Assembly (NCBI GenBank): GCA_958295685.1
Contig: OY282365.1
Coordinates: 1,054,001-1,118,000 of the forward strand
DNA from: an uncultured Dehalococcoidia bacterium
Lineage (GTDB): Bacteria; Chloroflexota; Dehalococcoidia; Lucifugimonadales; CATQGZ01
Direction of reading: 5' to 3'
DNA length: 64,000 bases
Shown: positions 51,450 to 59,265 of the stretch, piece after piece
Layout of the letters: each line of letters starts with the position of its first letter
Position numbering within the stretch: position 1 is the stretch's first letter
Program-made: the position numbers and the translations under genes
Notes under the pieces: model-generated
The model's input: the letters and a program-made list of their open reading frames with translations, nothing else
Database searches by the model: none
Told to the model about the DNA's origin: nothing

Positions 51450-52508
51450 TCAGGAGTCGGATCCAGGGCCTCTCTCCATCGAGTACGGCTGCCAGCGTGT
51501 CAGGTCCGTCTTCTCCAGGACCGAGGGGTTGACGCACGTCCTGGGCCAGCGCCCCGTCAGCACCAGAGCGATCTCCTGGCCCACGCGCCGCCGCGTCTCG
51601 GGCCCCATCCTGGCCGACGCCGACGCGACGTGAGGCGTCAGAATCACGTTGTCCATGTGGAGCAGCGGGTTCTCCGGGTCCGGCGGCTCCTGTTCGAGCA
51701 CGTCCAGCCCTGCGCCGGCGATCCAGCCCTCCTGGAGCGCCCTGATCAGCCCCTCCTCGTCCACCGTCGGGCCGCGTCCGTTGTTGATGAACAGCGCGCT
51801 CGGCTTCATCTTTCGGAAATGCTCCGCGCGCAGCATGTGGTGGGCCTCCGAAGTGGACGGCGCGTGCATGGACACGATGTCCGAGCTGCTCAGCAGCTCG
51901 TTCAGCCCCACGGGCTCCACCCCGTAGGCGGTCATGGACAACTCCTCGATGTAGGGGTCGTAAGCAAGCATCCGCACGCCGAACGGCCTCGCCCTCACCG
52001 CCGTCGCCCTCGCTACGTGCCCGAACGAGACGAAGCCCAGAGTCTGGCCCATCAGCCTGGGATAGGCGGCGAGCAGGGGCCTCCCCTCCGACCACCGACC
52101 ACCGCGGACGTAGTCGTCCATGACGTTGACACGCCTGAACGCCGCCAGGATCATCATCATGGTGTGGTCGGCCACCTCCTCTATGAAGGTGTCGGGCACG
52201 TTCGTGACGGGTATCCCGGCGCGTGTGGCCGCAGGCACGTCGACCGAGTCGGCGCCGACGCTCCCCAGCGCGATTATCCTGCACCTGTCGAGACCGGATA
52301 TGATGTTCGCCGTGATCGGACGACCCCGCGCAATGACCGCGTCCGCCTCCCGGGCCGCGTCCCTGAACTCCTCCTCGGACCGCGCCGGAATCTCCTCTAT
52401 CTCCACCCCCACCGGCTCCAGCGCCTCCATCTCGAGCTCGTACGATCCGCCCGCCAGGTCGAAGGTGACCCCCTCGGGCTTCTGAGTCACCACTCTGAAC
52501 TTGCTCAT
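51450..52508 (-). CDS. D-isomer-specific 2-hydroxyacid dehydrogenase
   Basis: A 352-residue NAD-dependent dehydrogenase related to SerA and C-terminal-binding-type proteins. NAD-binding motif LGFVSFGHVARATAVRARPF (GxGx2 region altered), INNGRGPTVDEEGLIRALQ, the catalytic Arg near LGSVGADSVDVPAA, Glu in LDVLEQEPPDPENPLL, and His in NVILTPHVASASARM. No ACT regulatory domain. ATG at 52506-52508 follows GAGGGAGG. Likely reduces or oxidises a 2-keto or 2-hydroxy acid; phosphoglycerate cannot be assumed. Confidence 0.9.
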   Translation of the reverse strand: MSKFRVVTQKPEGVTFDLAGGSYELEMEALEPVGVEIEEIPARSEEEFRDAAREADAVIARGRPITANIISGLDRCRIIALGSVGADSVDVPAATRAGIPVTNVPDTFIEEVADHTMMMILAAFRRVNVMDDYVRGGRWSEGRPLLAAYPRLMGQTLGFVSFGHVARATAVRARPFGVRMLAYDPYIEELSMTAYGVEPVGLNELLSSSDIVSMHAPSTSEAHHMLRAEHFRKMKPSALFINNGRGPTVDEEGLIRALQEGWIAGAGLDVLEQEPPDPENPLLHMDNVILTPHVASASARMGPETRRRVGQEIALVLTGRWPRTCVNPSVLEKTDLTRWQPYSMERGPGSDS

Positions 52509-52692
52509 CTGCGCCTCCCTCGGCTTCTCCGGACTTTGCGCTGCGGCCTGCGCCCGCGCCGCAACAGGATACGTGGAACAAGCCTTCCTGTCCAATCCAC
52601 CGGCCGCATCCATAGGAACCCGTCGGGTGTGTCTCGATAGCCTCAACCATCGGGGGCATTTCCGCCAAATCCGGCAGCGCTTCGATAGGTCT

Positions 52693-52721
52693 TTGACAAC
52701 CTCGATTGCCCATGATAATTT
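52693..52721 (+). promoter_or_regulatory. Promoter of the small basic protein gene
   Basis: TTGACA (52693-52698) with TAATTT at 52716-52721 (17-bp spacer), or GATAAT at 52714-52719 (15-bp spacer). Nothing else was recognised in the gap 52509-52786. Confidence 0.55.
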
Positions 52722-52786
52722 ACATGGAAGAATGGGCGGAATGAACGGGCGGGAATGCCCGAATTACCCGAGTTAATGGAGGAGAA

Positions 52787-53080
52787 ATGCCTACGTTCGA
52801 CCAGGTACCCATGCTCGACGCGGAACTGCATACAGGTACAGGAAAGCGCGCGGCAATAGCCAAAGAGTACATGGGGTACATCAATCAGCTTCAGGAAGGG
52901 CAGGCAGGCCGCCTGCAGCCCTTGGAAGGCGAGACCGTTACCGCGGTGAAGAGGCGGCTCGGAACGGCCGCCAAGCTGATCGGCAAGGAGCTGACGATCA
53001 AGCGCACGGAAGACTCGGTATACTTCTGGCTGGGCGCCCCTCCGCGCCGCCGCCGCAGGGTTGCGCGGGACGAGTCCTGA
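52787..53080 (+). CDS. Small basic protein, possibly nucleic-acid binding
   Basis: A 97-residue protein: MPTFDQVPMLDAELHTGTGK, a helical region EYMGYINQLQEGQAGRLQPL, then TVTAVKRRLGTAAKLIGKEL and IKRTEDSVYFWLG, ending in the Arg tract PPRRRRRVARDES. The KRRLG-helix plus beta segment and Arg tail resemble small DNA- or RNA-binding proteins, but I do not recognise the family. GGAGGAG precedes the ATG by about four bases, and it has its own promoter and a downstream hairpin, so it is a well-supported monocistronic gene. Confidence 0.75.
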   Translation: MPTFDQVPMLDAELHTGTGKRAAIAKEYMGYINQLQEGQAGRLQPLEGETVTAVKRRLGTAAKLIGKELTIKRTEDSVYFWLGAPPRRRRRVARDES

Positions 53081-53108
53081 CGACTCCAACAAAAGCAGCT
53101 TAGAACCG

Positions 53109-53150
53109 ACAGCCGCCGCGTCCTGGGGACGTTCAGGGCGCGGCGGCTGT
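53109..53150. terminator. Hairpin between convergent genes, possible terminator
   Basis: ACAGCCGCCGCG and CGCGGCGGCTGT form a perfect 12-bp stem with an 18-base loop, midway between the convergent genes ending at 53080 and 53202. There is no strong T-run on either side. Confidence 0.5.
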
Positions 53151-53201
53151 TCGCCGCAGAATCCTTCAGCAGCAATTCGATAGGCCGCCCGCGGCGGGCG
53201 G

Positions 53202-54143
53202 CTACCCACTGGGGCCGGGATGCAGGAGAACCCCTCTGTCTTTACCCTCCCTCATGCGCCCGTATTCCGAGCTCAGCTCGGCGCCGAGGATCAGGATCAG
53301 GCTGCTGACGTATACCCATAGTAGCAGAACGACCACGTCGCCCACGGACCCGTAGACGCTCTGGATGCTGGCGAATCTATCGAGGTAGAACAGGAAGACC
53401 GCCTTGCCGGCCTCGAGCAGCGCGGCGGCGGCCAGCGCGCCCGGCCACACGTAGCGCCAGTACGTCCTGGTGTTCGGCAGCATCTTGTAGATCATGAGAA
53501 AGATGATCAGCGTAAGGATGAACGAGCCGGTCTGGAGCAGCGCCTGGCCGCCGAGATTGACCAGGAAGGCCGGCGCCGGCAGGTCCGATTCCACGTACCG
53601 CTCCGTGGCGCGGACGAATCCGGCTGCGGCAAGAGACGCCAGAAACATCAGCCCGACCACGAGCGCCATGACCAGCTGCCTGGGCTTGCTCACAAACAGA
53701 GGGCGGTCCCGATGAATGTCCCACGCCCTGTTGACGACTCTGGTCACCGCCCCGAAGATCGCGCTGCCCGACCACAGCAGCCCGAGAATCGAGATCACTC
53801 CAAGCGCTCCGCCGACCCTGACGTTCCTGCTCAGGAGAGCCTCGGACCCGGGGAGATACTCGGATAAGAACTCGGTAAGCTGGGCCTGGCGCAGCTCGGA
53901 GCCGCTCAGCAGGTTGAAGACCGCAATCAGCCCGATGGTCAGAGGGAACAGCGAGAGCACGGCATAGTAGGCGACGCCGGCGGCCATGTGAGTGGCGTCG
54001 TCGTCGGACATCTCCCTGACGACGCGCACGGCGAGCGCCACGACGGGCCTGTTCCGCAGCGGACCCCAAACCGCGAACGCGCAACGCCGAACATAGGCCT
54101 CGAAGCGCCTCAGCGCAGGACTATTCAGCATACGCGAGAGCAC
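53202..54143 (-). CDS. YihY/BrkB family inner-membrane protein
   Basis: A 313-residue protein with about six helices. Family motifs: DDDATHMAAGVAYYAVLSLF, LSGSELRQAQLTEFLSEYLP, LLWSGSAIFGAVTRVVNRAW, and YGSVGDVVVLLLWVYVSSLI with the C-terminal LGAELSSEYGRMREGK. Formerly called RNase BN; that activity is not supported for the family. Function unknown, possibly transport. Two ATGs four codons apart could serve as start. Confidence 0.92.
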   Translation of the reverse strand: MLSRMLNSPALRRFEAYVRRCAFAVWGPLRNRPVVALAVRVVREMSDDDATHMAAGVAYYAVLSLFPLTIGLIAVFNLLSGSELRQAQLTEFLSEYLPGSEALLSRNVRVGGALGVISILGLLWSGSAIFGAVTRVVNRAWDIHRDRPLFVSKPRQLVMALVVGLMFLASLAAAGFVRATERYVESDLPAPAFLVNLGGQALLQTGSFILTLIIFLMIYKMLPNTRTYWRYVWPGALAAAALLEAGKAVFLFYLDRFASIQSVYGSVGDVVVLLLWVYVSSLILILGAELSSEYGRMREGKDRGVLLHPGPSG

Positions 54144-54175
54144 CCCTCACCACGGCCGCCGGGGCTGAAGCCCGA

Positions 54176-54251
54176 TGGTCGGGGTGGCCGGACTTGAACC
54201 GGCGACCTCCACGTCCCGAACGTGGCGCCCTACCAACTGGGCCACACCCCG
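54176..54251 (-). tRNA. tRNA-Pro (anticodon CGG)
   Basis: A complete cloverleaf on the minus strand with encoded CCA. Acceptor CGGGGTG pairs with CACCCCG, the anticodon stem CCACG/CGTGG encloses TTCGGGA with CGG at 34-36, and the T-arm has GGTTCAAGTCC. It reads CCG codons. Confidence 0.96.
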
Positions 54252-54404
54252 ACGCGCTCATTGTAGCGGGCAGGCCGCAAGGCGGCAAGCGGGCCGTGCT
54301 CGTTGTAACTGTTCCCCACTCCCCACCGACCACCGACCACTGCACAAGGTACTCGACCGGCCCATTCTGATAGGCTACCCGGAGCAAGATAAGGAGGCCG
54401 CCCG

Positions 54405-55172
54405 ATGCCGCAGGTGGAGTACGAGGTCCGAGACCGTGTCGCCTACGTTACCATGAACCGCCCCGAGAAGCTCAACGCCATGACCCACGAGATGCTCAGG
54501 GGACTCTGGGAAGCCTTCACGACACTCCGCGACGACCCCGAGGTGTGGCTGGGAATCGTGACCGGAAACGGAAGGGCCTTCTCGGTCGGCCACGACCTGG
54601 TGGAGATGAGCGCCGGCGGCAGGATGGCCGACACCCCGGGCTCGACCGACGAGCTCTACTACTTCATGGCAACGGAGATATGGAAGCCCATAATCGCCGC
54701 GGTCAACGGCATGTGCCTGGCGCAGGGAGCGGGCATAGCGCTGGGAGCCGACATCCGCGTGGCAGCCGCCTCAGCGCGGTTCGGATGGCCCCAGGTGAAG
54801 CGGGGAATATCGTCGATCAGCGGCCCCGTGATACTCAGCCACCGGGCGCCCATCGGAAAGGCGCTCGAAATACTGCTCACCGGCGACTTCATCGACGCCG
54901 GCGACGCCCTCGATCTGGGACTGGTCAACCACGTGGTGCCCGACGACCAGGTCATGGACAAGACCGAGAGCCTCGCCCGCAAGATACTCGAGAACGCCCC
55001 GCTGGCGGTCCGTGGGATGAAGGAGGCGGCAGTCCGCGGTCTCGACCTGCCGCTGAAAGACCGCCTCGACCTGGCGACGAGGATATACGACCGCCTGCAG
55101 GACAGCGAGGACGCGCGGGAGGGACTCGCCGCCTTCCTGGAGAAGCGCAGCCCCGTCTTCCGAGGACGATAG
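54405..55172 (+). CDS. Enoyl-CoA hydratase/isomerase family protein
   Basis: A 255-residue crotonase-fold protein. It shows VAYVTMNRPEKLNAMTHEML, GNGRAFSVGHDLVEM with the first oxyanion-hole segment, and MCLAQGAGIALGADIRVAAA with the second. At the two catalytic Glu positions of classical hydratases the segments read SARFGWPQVKRGISSISGP, so the acid/base residues are not clearly conserved and the exact reaction is open. AAGGAGG precedes ATG. Followed on the same strand by a GT39 gene, probably unrelated. Confidence 0.92.
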   Translation: MPQVEYEVRDRVAYVTMNRPEKLNAMTHEMLRGLWEAFTTLRDDPEVWLGIVTGNGRAFSVGHDLVEMSAGGRMADTPGSTDELYYFMATEIWKPIIAAVNGMCLAQGAGIALGADIRVAAASARFGWPQVKRGISSISGPVILSHRAPIGKALEILLTGDFIDAGDALDLGLVNHVVPDDQVMDKTESLARKILENAPLAVRGMKEAAVRGLDLPLKDRLDLATRIYDRLQDSEDAREGLAAFLEKRSPVFRGR

Positions 55173-55291
55173 CGCGGAACCATGACCCCGCCTCACACGG
55201 CCACGGGTCCTCCGCCACGAATAGCCCCTGGCGCGCCCTCGTTGCGCGCCTTCAGAACGCAAGTGGGGGGCCCGGTCTCCCGTTCCGCTTC

Positions 55292-57247
55292 ATGATGTTC
55301 GGCCATCGGGGCCTGGGCGTTCGCTGGTACTACGCGGCAGGCGTATTCCTGCTCATCGCCGCGGCCGCGCTGCGCTTCTACGACCTGCACGAACACCCGC
55401 TGTGGTACGACGAGGTCGTAGCCGCCAATAATTCGAGAGCCTCCCTCTCTGACGTCGTCGACTACACCCGCCGCAGAAACTCCTCGCCGATACTCTATCC
55501 CCTGGTCCTGTACGCGGTCCAGAAGGTCGAGGCTTCGGCCCTCAGTATCCGCGTCGTCCCGGCGGCGGCCAGCGTTCTGGCGGTCGCCGCCCTGATATTC
55601 CTGCTCCCCCGCGCCGGAGTCAGCCGATGGGCCTGCCTTCTGGCCGCTCTCATGGCGGCGCTTTCAGTCTCAGGTATATCGAACGCCCAGGACGCGCGTG
55701 AATACTCCATCGATGCGCTCGTGGCCGTGCTGATTGTGGTCGGCATGTTGTTATGTCTCCAAAGAAAAACGGGGGGGGGCGCGAGCGCGAGGGTTCTCCT
55801 CTGCCTATCCCTGTTCCTAGCGCCGCTCGTCCAGTACGGCCTCGCCCTCTTCGGCGCGGCGGCACTTGGAACCATCGCGGTTGTGGGAGCGGGGGCAGCA
55901 TGGAGACGTCAAGGCTCGCTGCTGGAGCATCTGGCCTCACTCGAAGGCTGGGGCAGGAGCAGGTTCGGGGACCTGGCCTGGCCCGCCGCGTCCCTCGCGG
56001 CCGGGAGCGTCATAAGCTATGCGGTCACGCTGCGCCACCACTGGACAGAGGGCGGGTTCGCCGGCGAAAGCTACCTGTCGAACTACTACTACTCGGGCAG
56101 CTACGGCGACGTGGTTTCCCTTGTCAAGTTCGCTTCTTCCCAAACGGTGGGGCTGCTGCAATACCACATGCCGGATGTCCTGGCCGCGTTTGGCCTGGTG
56201 GGGTTCGGGGTGTTCTTGGTCGTGTCCCTCAAGAAGGGCGGCCTCCACACGGTCACGATTCTGTTCCTGCTTTCCGTCGCCATCGCCATTTGCGCCGCCG
56301 TGCTGCAGGTCTATCCATACGGCGCCATCAGGCAGAACCTGTACCTGGGGCCGATTGTATTCCTGGCGTTCGGCCACGCGCTTCATTCGATGGCCGGCGG
56401 CCTATCCTCTATCGCCCGCCGGGCTGGGCTGGCGCCTGCCTTGATCGCCGTGGCCGCGGCGGCCATAGTCGTTGCCGGAGTAACCGACGTATGGCAAAAC
56501 AGCCCATACGTGGGCAGCACGAAAACCGGCGAGGTGGTTCTCGACGTCCTGGAAGAACGGGTGCGGGAAGGGGACATGATCTACACGTCCGGCCAGGCAA
56601 CCGAGTTCATGAAGTTCTATAGAGAGGACAAACCGGACAACTACTACTATGGAGGGAGGTACTGCCGCTCATTCGCAAAATGCAGCGACGAAATGTACAA
56701 CCTCGCCGTCTGGAGCGCCGATGAACCGGATAGAATCTGGATAATCCACGATAGAATCCTTACGCTGGAAGACTTGGAGGGGCTGGGAACGCAAGGCTCC
56801 GTCGAACGCATCGCTGCCGGTGAAGAGGTCAGCCTCTACCTGATTGCGAACGCGGGAGAGTCTATCGCGAGATTCAAGAGGGAGAGGTTTGACAGGTACG
56901 AGTCGCTCGCGTCCGGCGAGCCGGCGGCCCGCTCCGACTACGACGTCTATCACACCGGCAGCGCCCTCGTATACGTCAGGCAGCCATGCGCCCCGGCCGA
57001 CCTCGAACCCCGGTTCTTCGTGCATCTGGTCCCAGTCGACTACGACGACCTCCCCGACCACCGAAAGCAGCAGGGCCATGACTTCGACAGCCTCGGCTTT
57101 AACTTCGAGCCCCTCGGCGTCAGCATCGGCGAAAAGTGCATCACGGTGTTCGAGCTTCCGGACTACCCCATCCGCCGGATCAGCACGGGCCAGTGGATAC
57201 CGGGGGAGGGCAAACTATGGAGCACAGGGTTCCAGGCCGCGGAGTAG
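55292..57247 (+). CDS. Membrane glycosyltransferase of the GT39/PMT type
   Basis: A 651-residue protein with about ten membrane helices. The first loop has LHEHPLWYDEVVAANNSRAS, the Asp-Glu catalytic motif of lipid-phosphate-sugar-dependent GT-C enzymes, then NAQDAREYSIDALVAVL. From about residue 420 an extracytoplasmic part follows: RVREGDMIYTSGQATEFMKF, FFVHLVPVDYDDLPDHRKQQ and a C-terminal ELPDYPIRRISTGQWIPGEG. A G9 run at 55771-55779 encodes Gly residues in frame. The start is ATG 55292 or 55295, with no clear ribosome site. The C-terminal segment resembles the frameshifted gene at 61.9 kb. Confidence 0.82.
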   Translation: MMFGHRGLGVRWYYAAGVFLLIAAAALRFYDLHEHPLWYDEVVAANNSRASLSDVVDYTRRRNSSPILYPLVLYAVQKVEASALSIRVVPAAASVLAVAALIFLLPRAGVSRWACLLAALMAALSVSGISNAQDAREYSIDALVAVLIVVGMLLCLQRKTGGGASARVLLCLSLFLAPLVQYGLALFGAAALGTIAVVGAGAAWRRQGSLLEHLASLEGWGRSRFGDLAWPAASLAAGSVISYAVTLRHHWTEGGFAGESYLSNYYYSGSYGDVVSLVKFASSQTVGLLQYHMPDVLAAFGLVGFGVFLVVSLKKGGLHTVTILFLLSVAIAICAAVLQVYPYGAIRQNLYLGPIVFLAFGHALHSMAGGLSSIARRAGLAPALIAVAAAAIVVAGVTDVWQNSPYVGSTKTGEVVLDVLEERVREGDMIYTSGQATEFMKFYREDKPDNYYYGGRYCRSFAKCSDEMYNLAVWSADEPDRIWIIHDRILTLEDLEGLGTQGSVERIAAGEEVSLYLIANAGESIARFKRERFDRYESLASGEPAARSDYDVYHTGSALVYVRQPCAPADLEPRFFVHLVPVDYDDLPDHRKQQGHDFDSLGFNFEPLGVSIGEKCITVFELPDYPIRRISTGQWIPGEGKLWSTGFQAAE

Positions 57248-57396
57248 CGGCCCATCCGTCACTCCCGCAAACAGCCCGCCCCATACCCACGATACGACCC
57301 GCTCCCGTCATTCCTGCGGAAGCCGGAATCCAATCAATCCGGCACAGTGCCAACGAACCCTCGACTGCCCCCGAACCGCTGTGCCCATGACCTCAG

Positions 57397-57437
57397 GGCA
57401 ATCGCATCCAGACAAGTCCACCGCCAATGCGATTGCC
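57397..57437. repeat. 11-bp inverted repeat in the gap before rnhA
   Basis: GGCAATCGCAT and ATGCGATTGCC with a 19-base spacer. The gap 57248-57497 also holds CGTCATTCCTGCGGAAGCCG (a REP-like intergenic element), a fragment of the leader element (CGAACCGCTGTGC followed by CCATGAC at about 57372-57391), a 24-bp motif shared with 16116-16139 (reverse strand), and a short hairpin AGGCT/AGCCT at 57473-57490. No gene is seen. Confidence 0.6.
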
Positions 57438-57472
57438 GCGAACCTGTCCCAGATTAGTAGGCATAATGAAGA

Positions 57473-57490
57473 AGGCTAAGCGTTCAGCCT
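57473..57490 (-). terminator. Weak terminator-like hairpin after rnhA
   Basis: AGGCT and AGCCT with an 8-base loop, 8 bases after the rnhA stop on the minus strand, followed by TCTTCATT. Short stem, so a weak candidate. Confidence 0.35.
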
Positions 57491-57497
57491 AATGCTG

Positions 57498-57995
57498 TCA
57501 CAGCCCCCGTCGCAATGTCGAAGGCACTTGATGTCCTTCGTCCACCGGAAGGTCCTTCCCGTGGGCGGCCTGAACCGCGAGTTGGTCGCAACGCTCGTTT
57601 TCAGGGTCGCCGGCGTGTCCTCGCACCCACTGAAACTTCACTTCATGCTTCTCGCACAGGTCAAGGAGCCTCTCCCACAGATCTGGGTTGACAGCCTGTT
57701 CCCGCTTGTTACGCATCCATCCATTACCCCGCCAACGTTTGGCCCAGCCTCTTTCGATGCCCTCCACCACGTACCGGGAATCGCTGTGCAGCGTAACGCG
57801 ACAGCTTTGATTCAGCGCGCTAAGTCCCTCTATAGGCCCCATCAGTTCCATTCGGTTGTTGGTGGTGCTGCGGTAGCCTCCGCTAAGCTCGCGGCGGTAC
57901 TCGCCAAAAATCAGCACAACCCCATACCCGCCTGGACCCGGATTGCCGATACAGGCTCCGTCGGTGTAGATAGTGACATGTTTTTTTGACGCCAT
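57498..57995 (-). CDS. rnhA: Ribonuclease HI
   Basis: Degrades RNA in RNA-DNA hybrids. 165 residues with the DEDD core: Asp12 in IYTDGACIGNPGPGGYG, Glu in TTNNRMELMGPIEGL, Asp in LHSDSRYVVEGI and the later Asp in CDQLAVQAA, plus the basic loop WAKRWRGNGWMRNKREQA. The ATG overlaps the stop of the preceding TIR-like gene by one base (TGATG), so translation is coupled. Confidence 0.95.
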   Translation of the reverse strand: MASKKHVTIYTDGACIGNPGPGGYGVVLIFGEYRRELSGGYRSTTNNRMELMGPIEGLSALNQSCRVTLHSDSRYVVEGIERGWAKRWRGNGWMRNKREQAVNPDLWERLLDLCEKHEVKFQWVRGHAGDPENERCDQLAVQAAHGKDLPVDEGHQVPSTLRRGL

Positions 57996-58789
57996 CAGGA
58001 CGACGCCTCGACAATAGAGTCGGAACTGAGACCGAAGCCAGCCTTCACAAGCCGTTGACAGAGCTTCGCCACTATCTCCCTTACGTGGTTATTGAAGGAC
58101 AGGTAGATGATTCCGGCGACGTCCGAGGGAATCACTACGTGGCCTTTCTTGAGTATGGCGACCCGCTCTCTGCCGAAAGCTGCAATCAACATCCCCATTT
58201 CCATGACCACGTTCTGCCTGGCGCGGGGTTCGGGATTCTCTGGACTATCTCCTCGCCTGTATCCCATATCGTCGGGAGTCAACAACACGATCCCGAAGCG
58301 GTCGCTTTCATTAGGGGACAGGATTTGCTTCTCCAAGGCTTCGATAATCGTGAGACCATCGCCTGAAGTAATCCCAAGGACGAAAGGTTCTAGGCCTAGG
58401 CGGCGAAGAACCAGTTCAAGTTGATCGCGGGCGGCTTCATCGTGGCCGTACACGACGAATATCTGTTTCGGCTCCCCGTCAGAAGAATTTGTGGCATCGA
58501 TAGCCGGCGATGGACCTTCAATGGCGGCAGTCTGCTCGGTTGACGCCGAAGGGTCTGACGCCGAAGGGTCGCCACACAGGGCTTTCCTCAGCGCTTCTCG
58601 GAACTTATCCCTGGGAACCTCCGGTCCCTGAATCTGCAAGGTGCCCGTTGACGGCCACGGCCACCAGTTGAGGATGGCCTTGTCTTTACTCCGAAATACC
58701 TTCTTGCCGTTATCATCATCCCACTGGCCTGTATAACCCAACCCAGATACAAGGATTTCAAGGTCGCTGAACTCGCCATAAAATTCCAT
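57995..58789 (-). CDS. TIR-like predicted nucleotide-binding protein (PCTIR/CAP12-type)
   Basis: A 264-residue two-domain protein. Residues 1-72 form a small domain (MEFYGEFSDLEILVSGLGYT, FRSKDKAILNWWPWPSTGTL, IQGPEVPRDKFREAL) often paired with this TIR type. A Ser/Ala/Pro linker leads to the TIR-like domain near 110-255: IFVVYGHDEAARDQLELVLR, LGLEPFVLG, DRFGIVLLTPDDMGYRRGD, ARQNVVMEMGMLIAAFGRER and the end GIIYLSF. Relatives cleave NAD or act as cyclic-nucleotide-gated effectors in anti-phage systems; catalytic Glu is probably in VVMEMG. It is coupled to rnhA. The role is inferred. Confidence 0.85.
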   Translation of the reverse strand: MEFYGEFSDLEILVSGLGYTGQWDDDNGKKVFRSKDKAILNWWPWPSTGTLQIQGPEVPRDKFREALRKALCGDPSASDPSASTEQTAAIEGPSPAIDATNSSDGEPKQIFVVYGHDEAARDQLELVLRRLGLEPFVLGITSGDGLTIIEALEKQILSPNESDRFGIVLLTPDDMGYRRGDSPENPEPRARQNVVMEMGMLIAAFGRERVAILKKGHVVIPSDVAGIIYLSFNNHVREIVAKLCQRLVKAGFGLSSDSIVEASS

Positions 58790-58837
58790 CTAGGCCCCCG
58801 GTAATCCACCCTGCAAAGTGCACTATGATTTCTTTCC

Positions 58838-58843
58838 ATTATA
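58838..58843 (-). promoter_or_regulatory. -10 box for the TIR-rnhA unit
   Basis: A perfect TATAAT on the minus strand about 49 bases before the TIR gene start. No convincing -35 was found. Confidence 0.45.
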
Positions 58844-58892
58844 ACCTCATGGCTCTTGATGCGCATATCCGCCCGCTTGCCTGCAAAGCCCC

Positions 58893-59172
58893 TTGACAAC
58901 AGCGAACTCCTGTACTAGCATATCCACATGGGAACACACGTTTGTGGTCGTGCCGAGCCACTTTCACGGAATCATCGCAATCAGCCCACCGCTAAGGGCG
59001 CCCACAGGGGCGGCGCCCCTGCCCCGGGGACTGTCCCACAATTGTCCCAGAACTGCTCCGGTTCTGTCCCAGTTCTGTTCCACAAGTGCCCCACTTTTGT
59101 TCCACGAAATCGAACCCCTCAGCTACGAGATGGGACAAAATGGAACAGTTTGGGACAGTTTTCGGCAAAAAC
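58893..59172 (+). repeat. Promoter-array leader element, copy G (upstream of CoA-ligase operon)
   Basis: TTGACA (58893-58898), 17-bp spacer, TAGCAT (58916-58921). An ATG at 58928 opens an ORF that runs through the array to 59269 (113 codons). Seven nearly regular 11-bp units (CTGTCCCACAA, TTGTCCCAGAA and similar) fill 59031-59108. The core CTCAGCTACGAGATG is at 59118-59132, followed by inverted units TGGAACAGTTT and TGGGACAGTTTT. A 100-base insert separates the upstream-ORF start from the array. Same unit type as copy A. The remainder of 58790-59265 shows no other gene. Confidence 0.82.
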
Positions 59173-59265
59173 CGCAGGCCGAGGCCCTCAGATGCGGTTT
59201 GTCCTGCCCATGACACCGGGCCGCCGTTGCGCCGCGCGCCGCGCCCGCATATCATTGGACAGACC

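Noticed and set aside
58588..58899. Minus-strand frame over the TIR gene start
   Set aside because: Overlaps the TIR-like gene in another frame and its promoter; no motifs.
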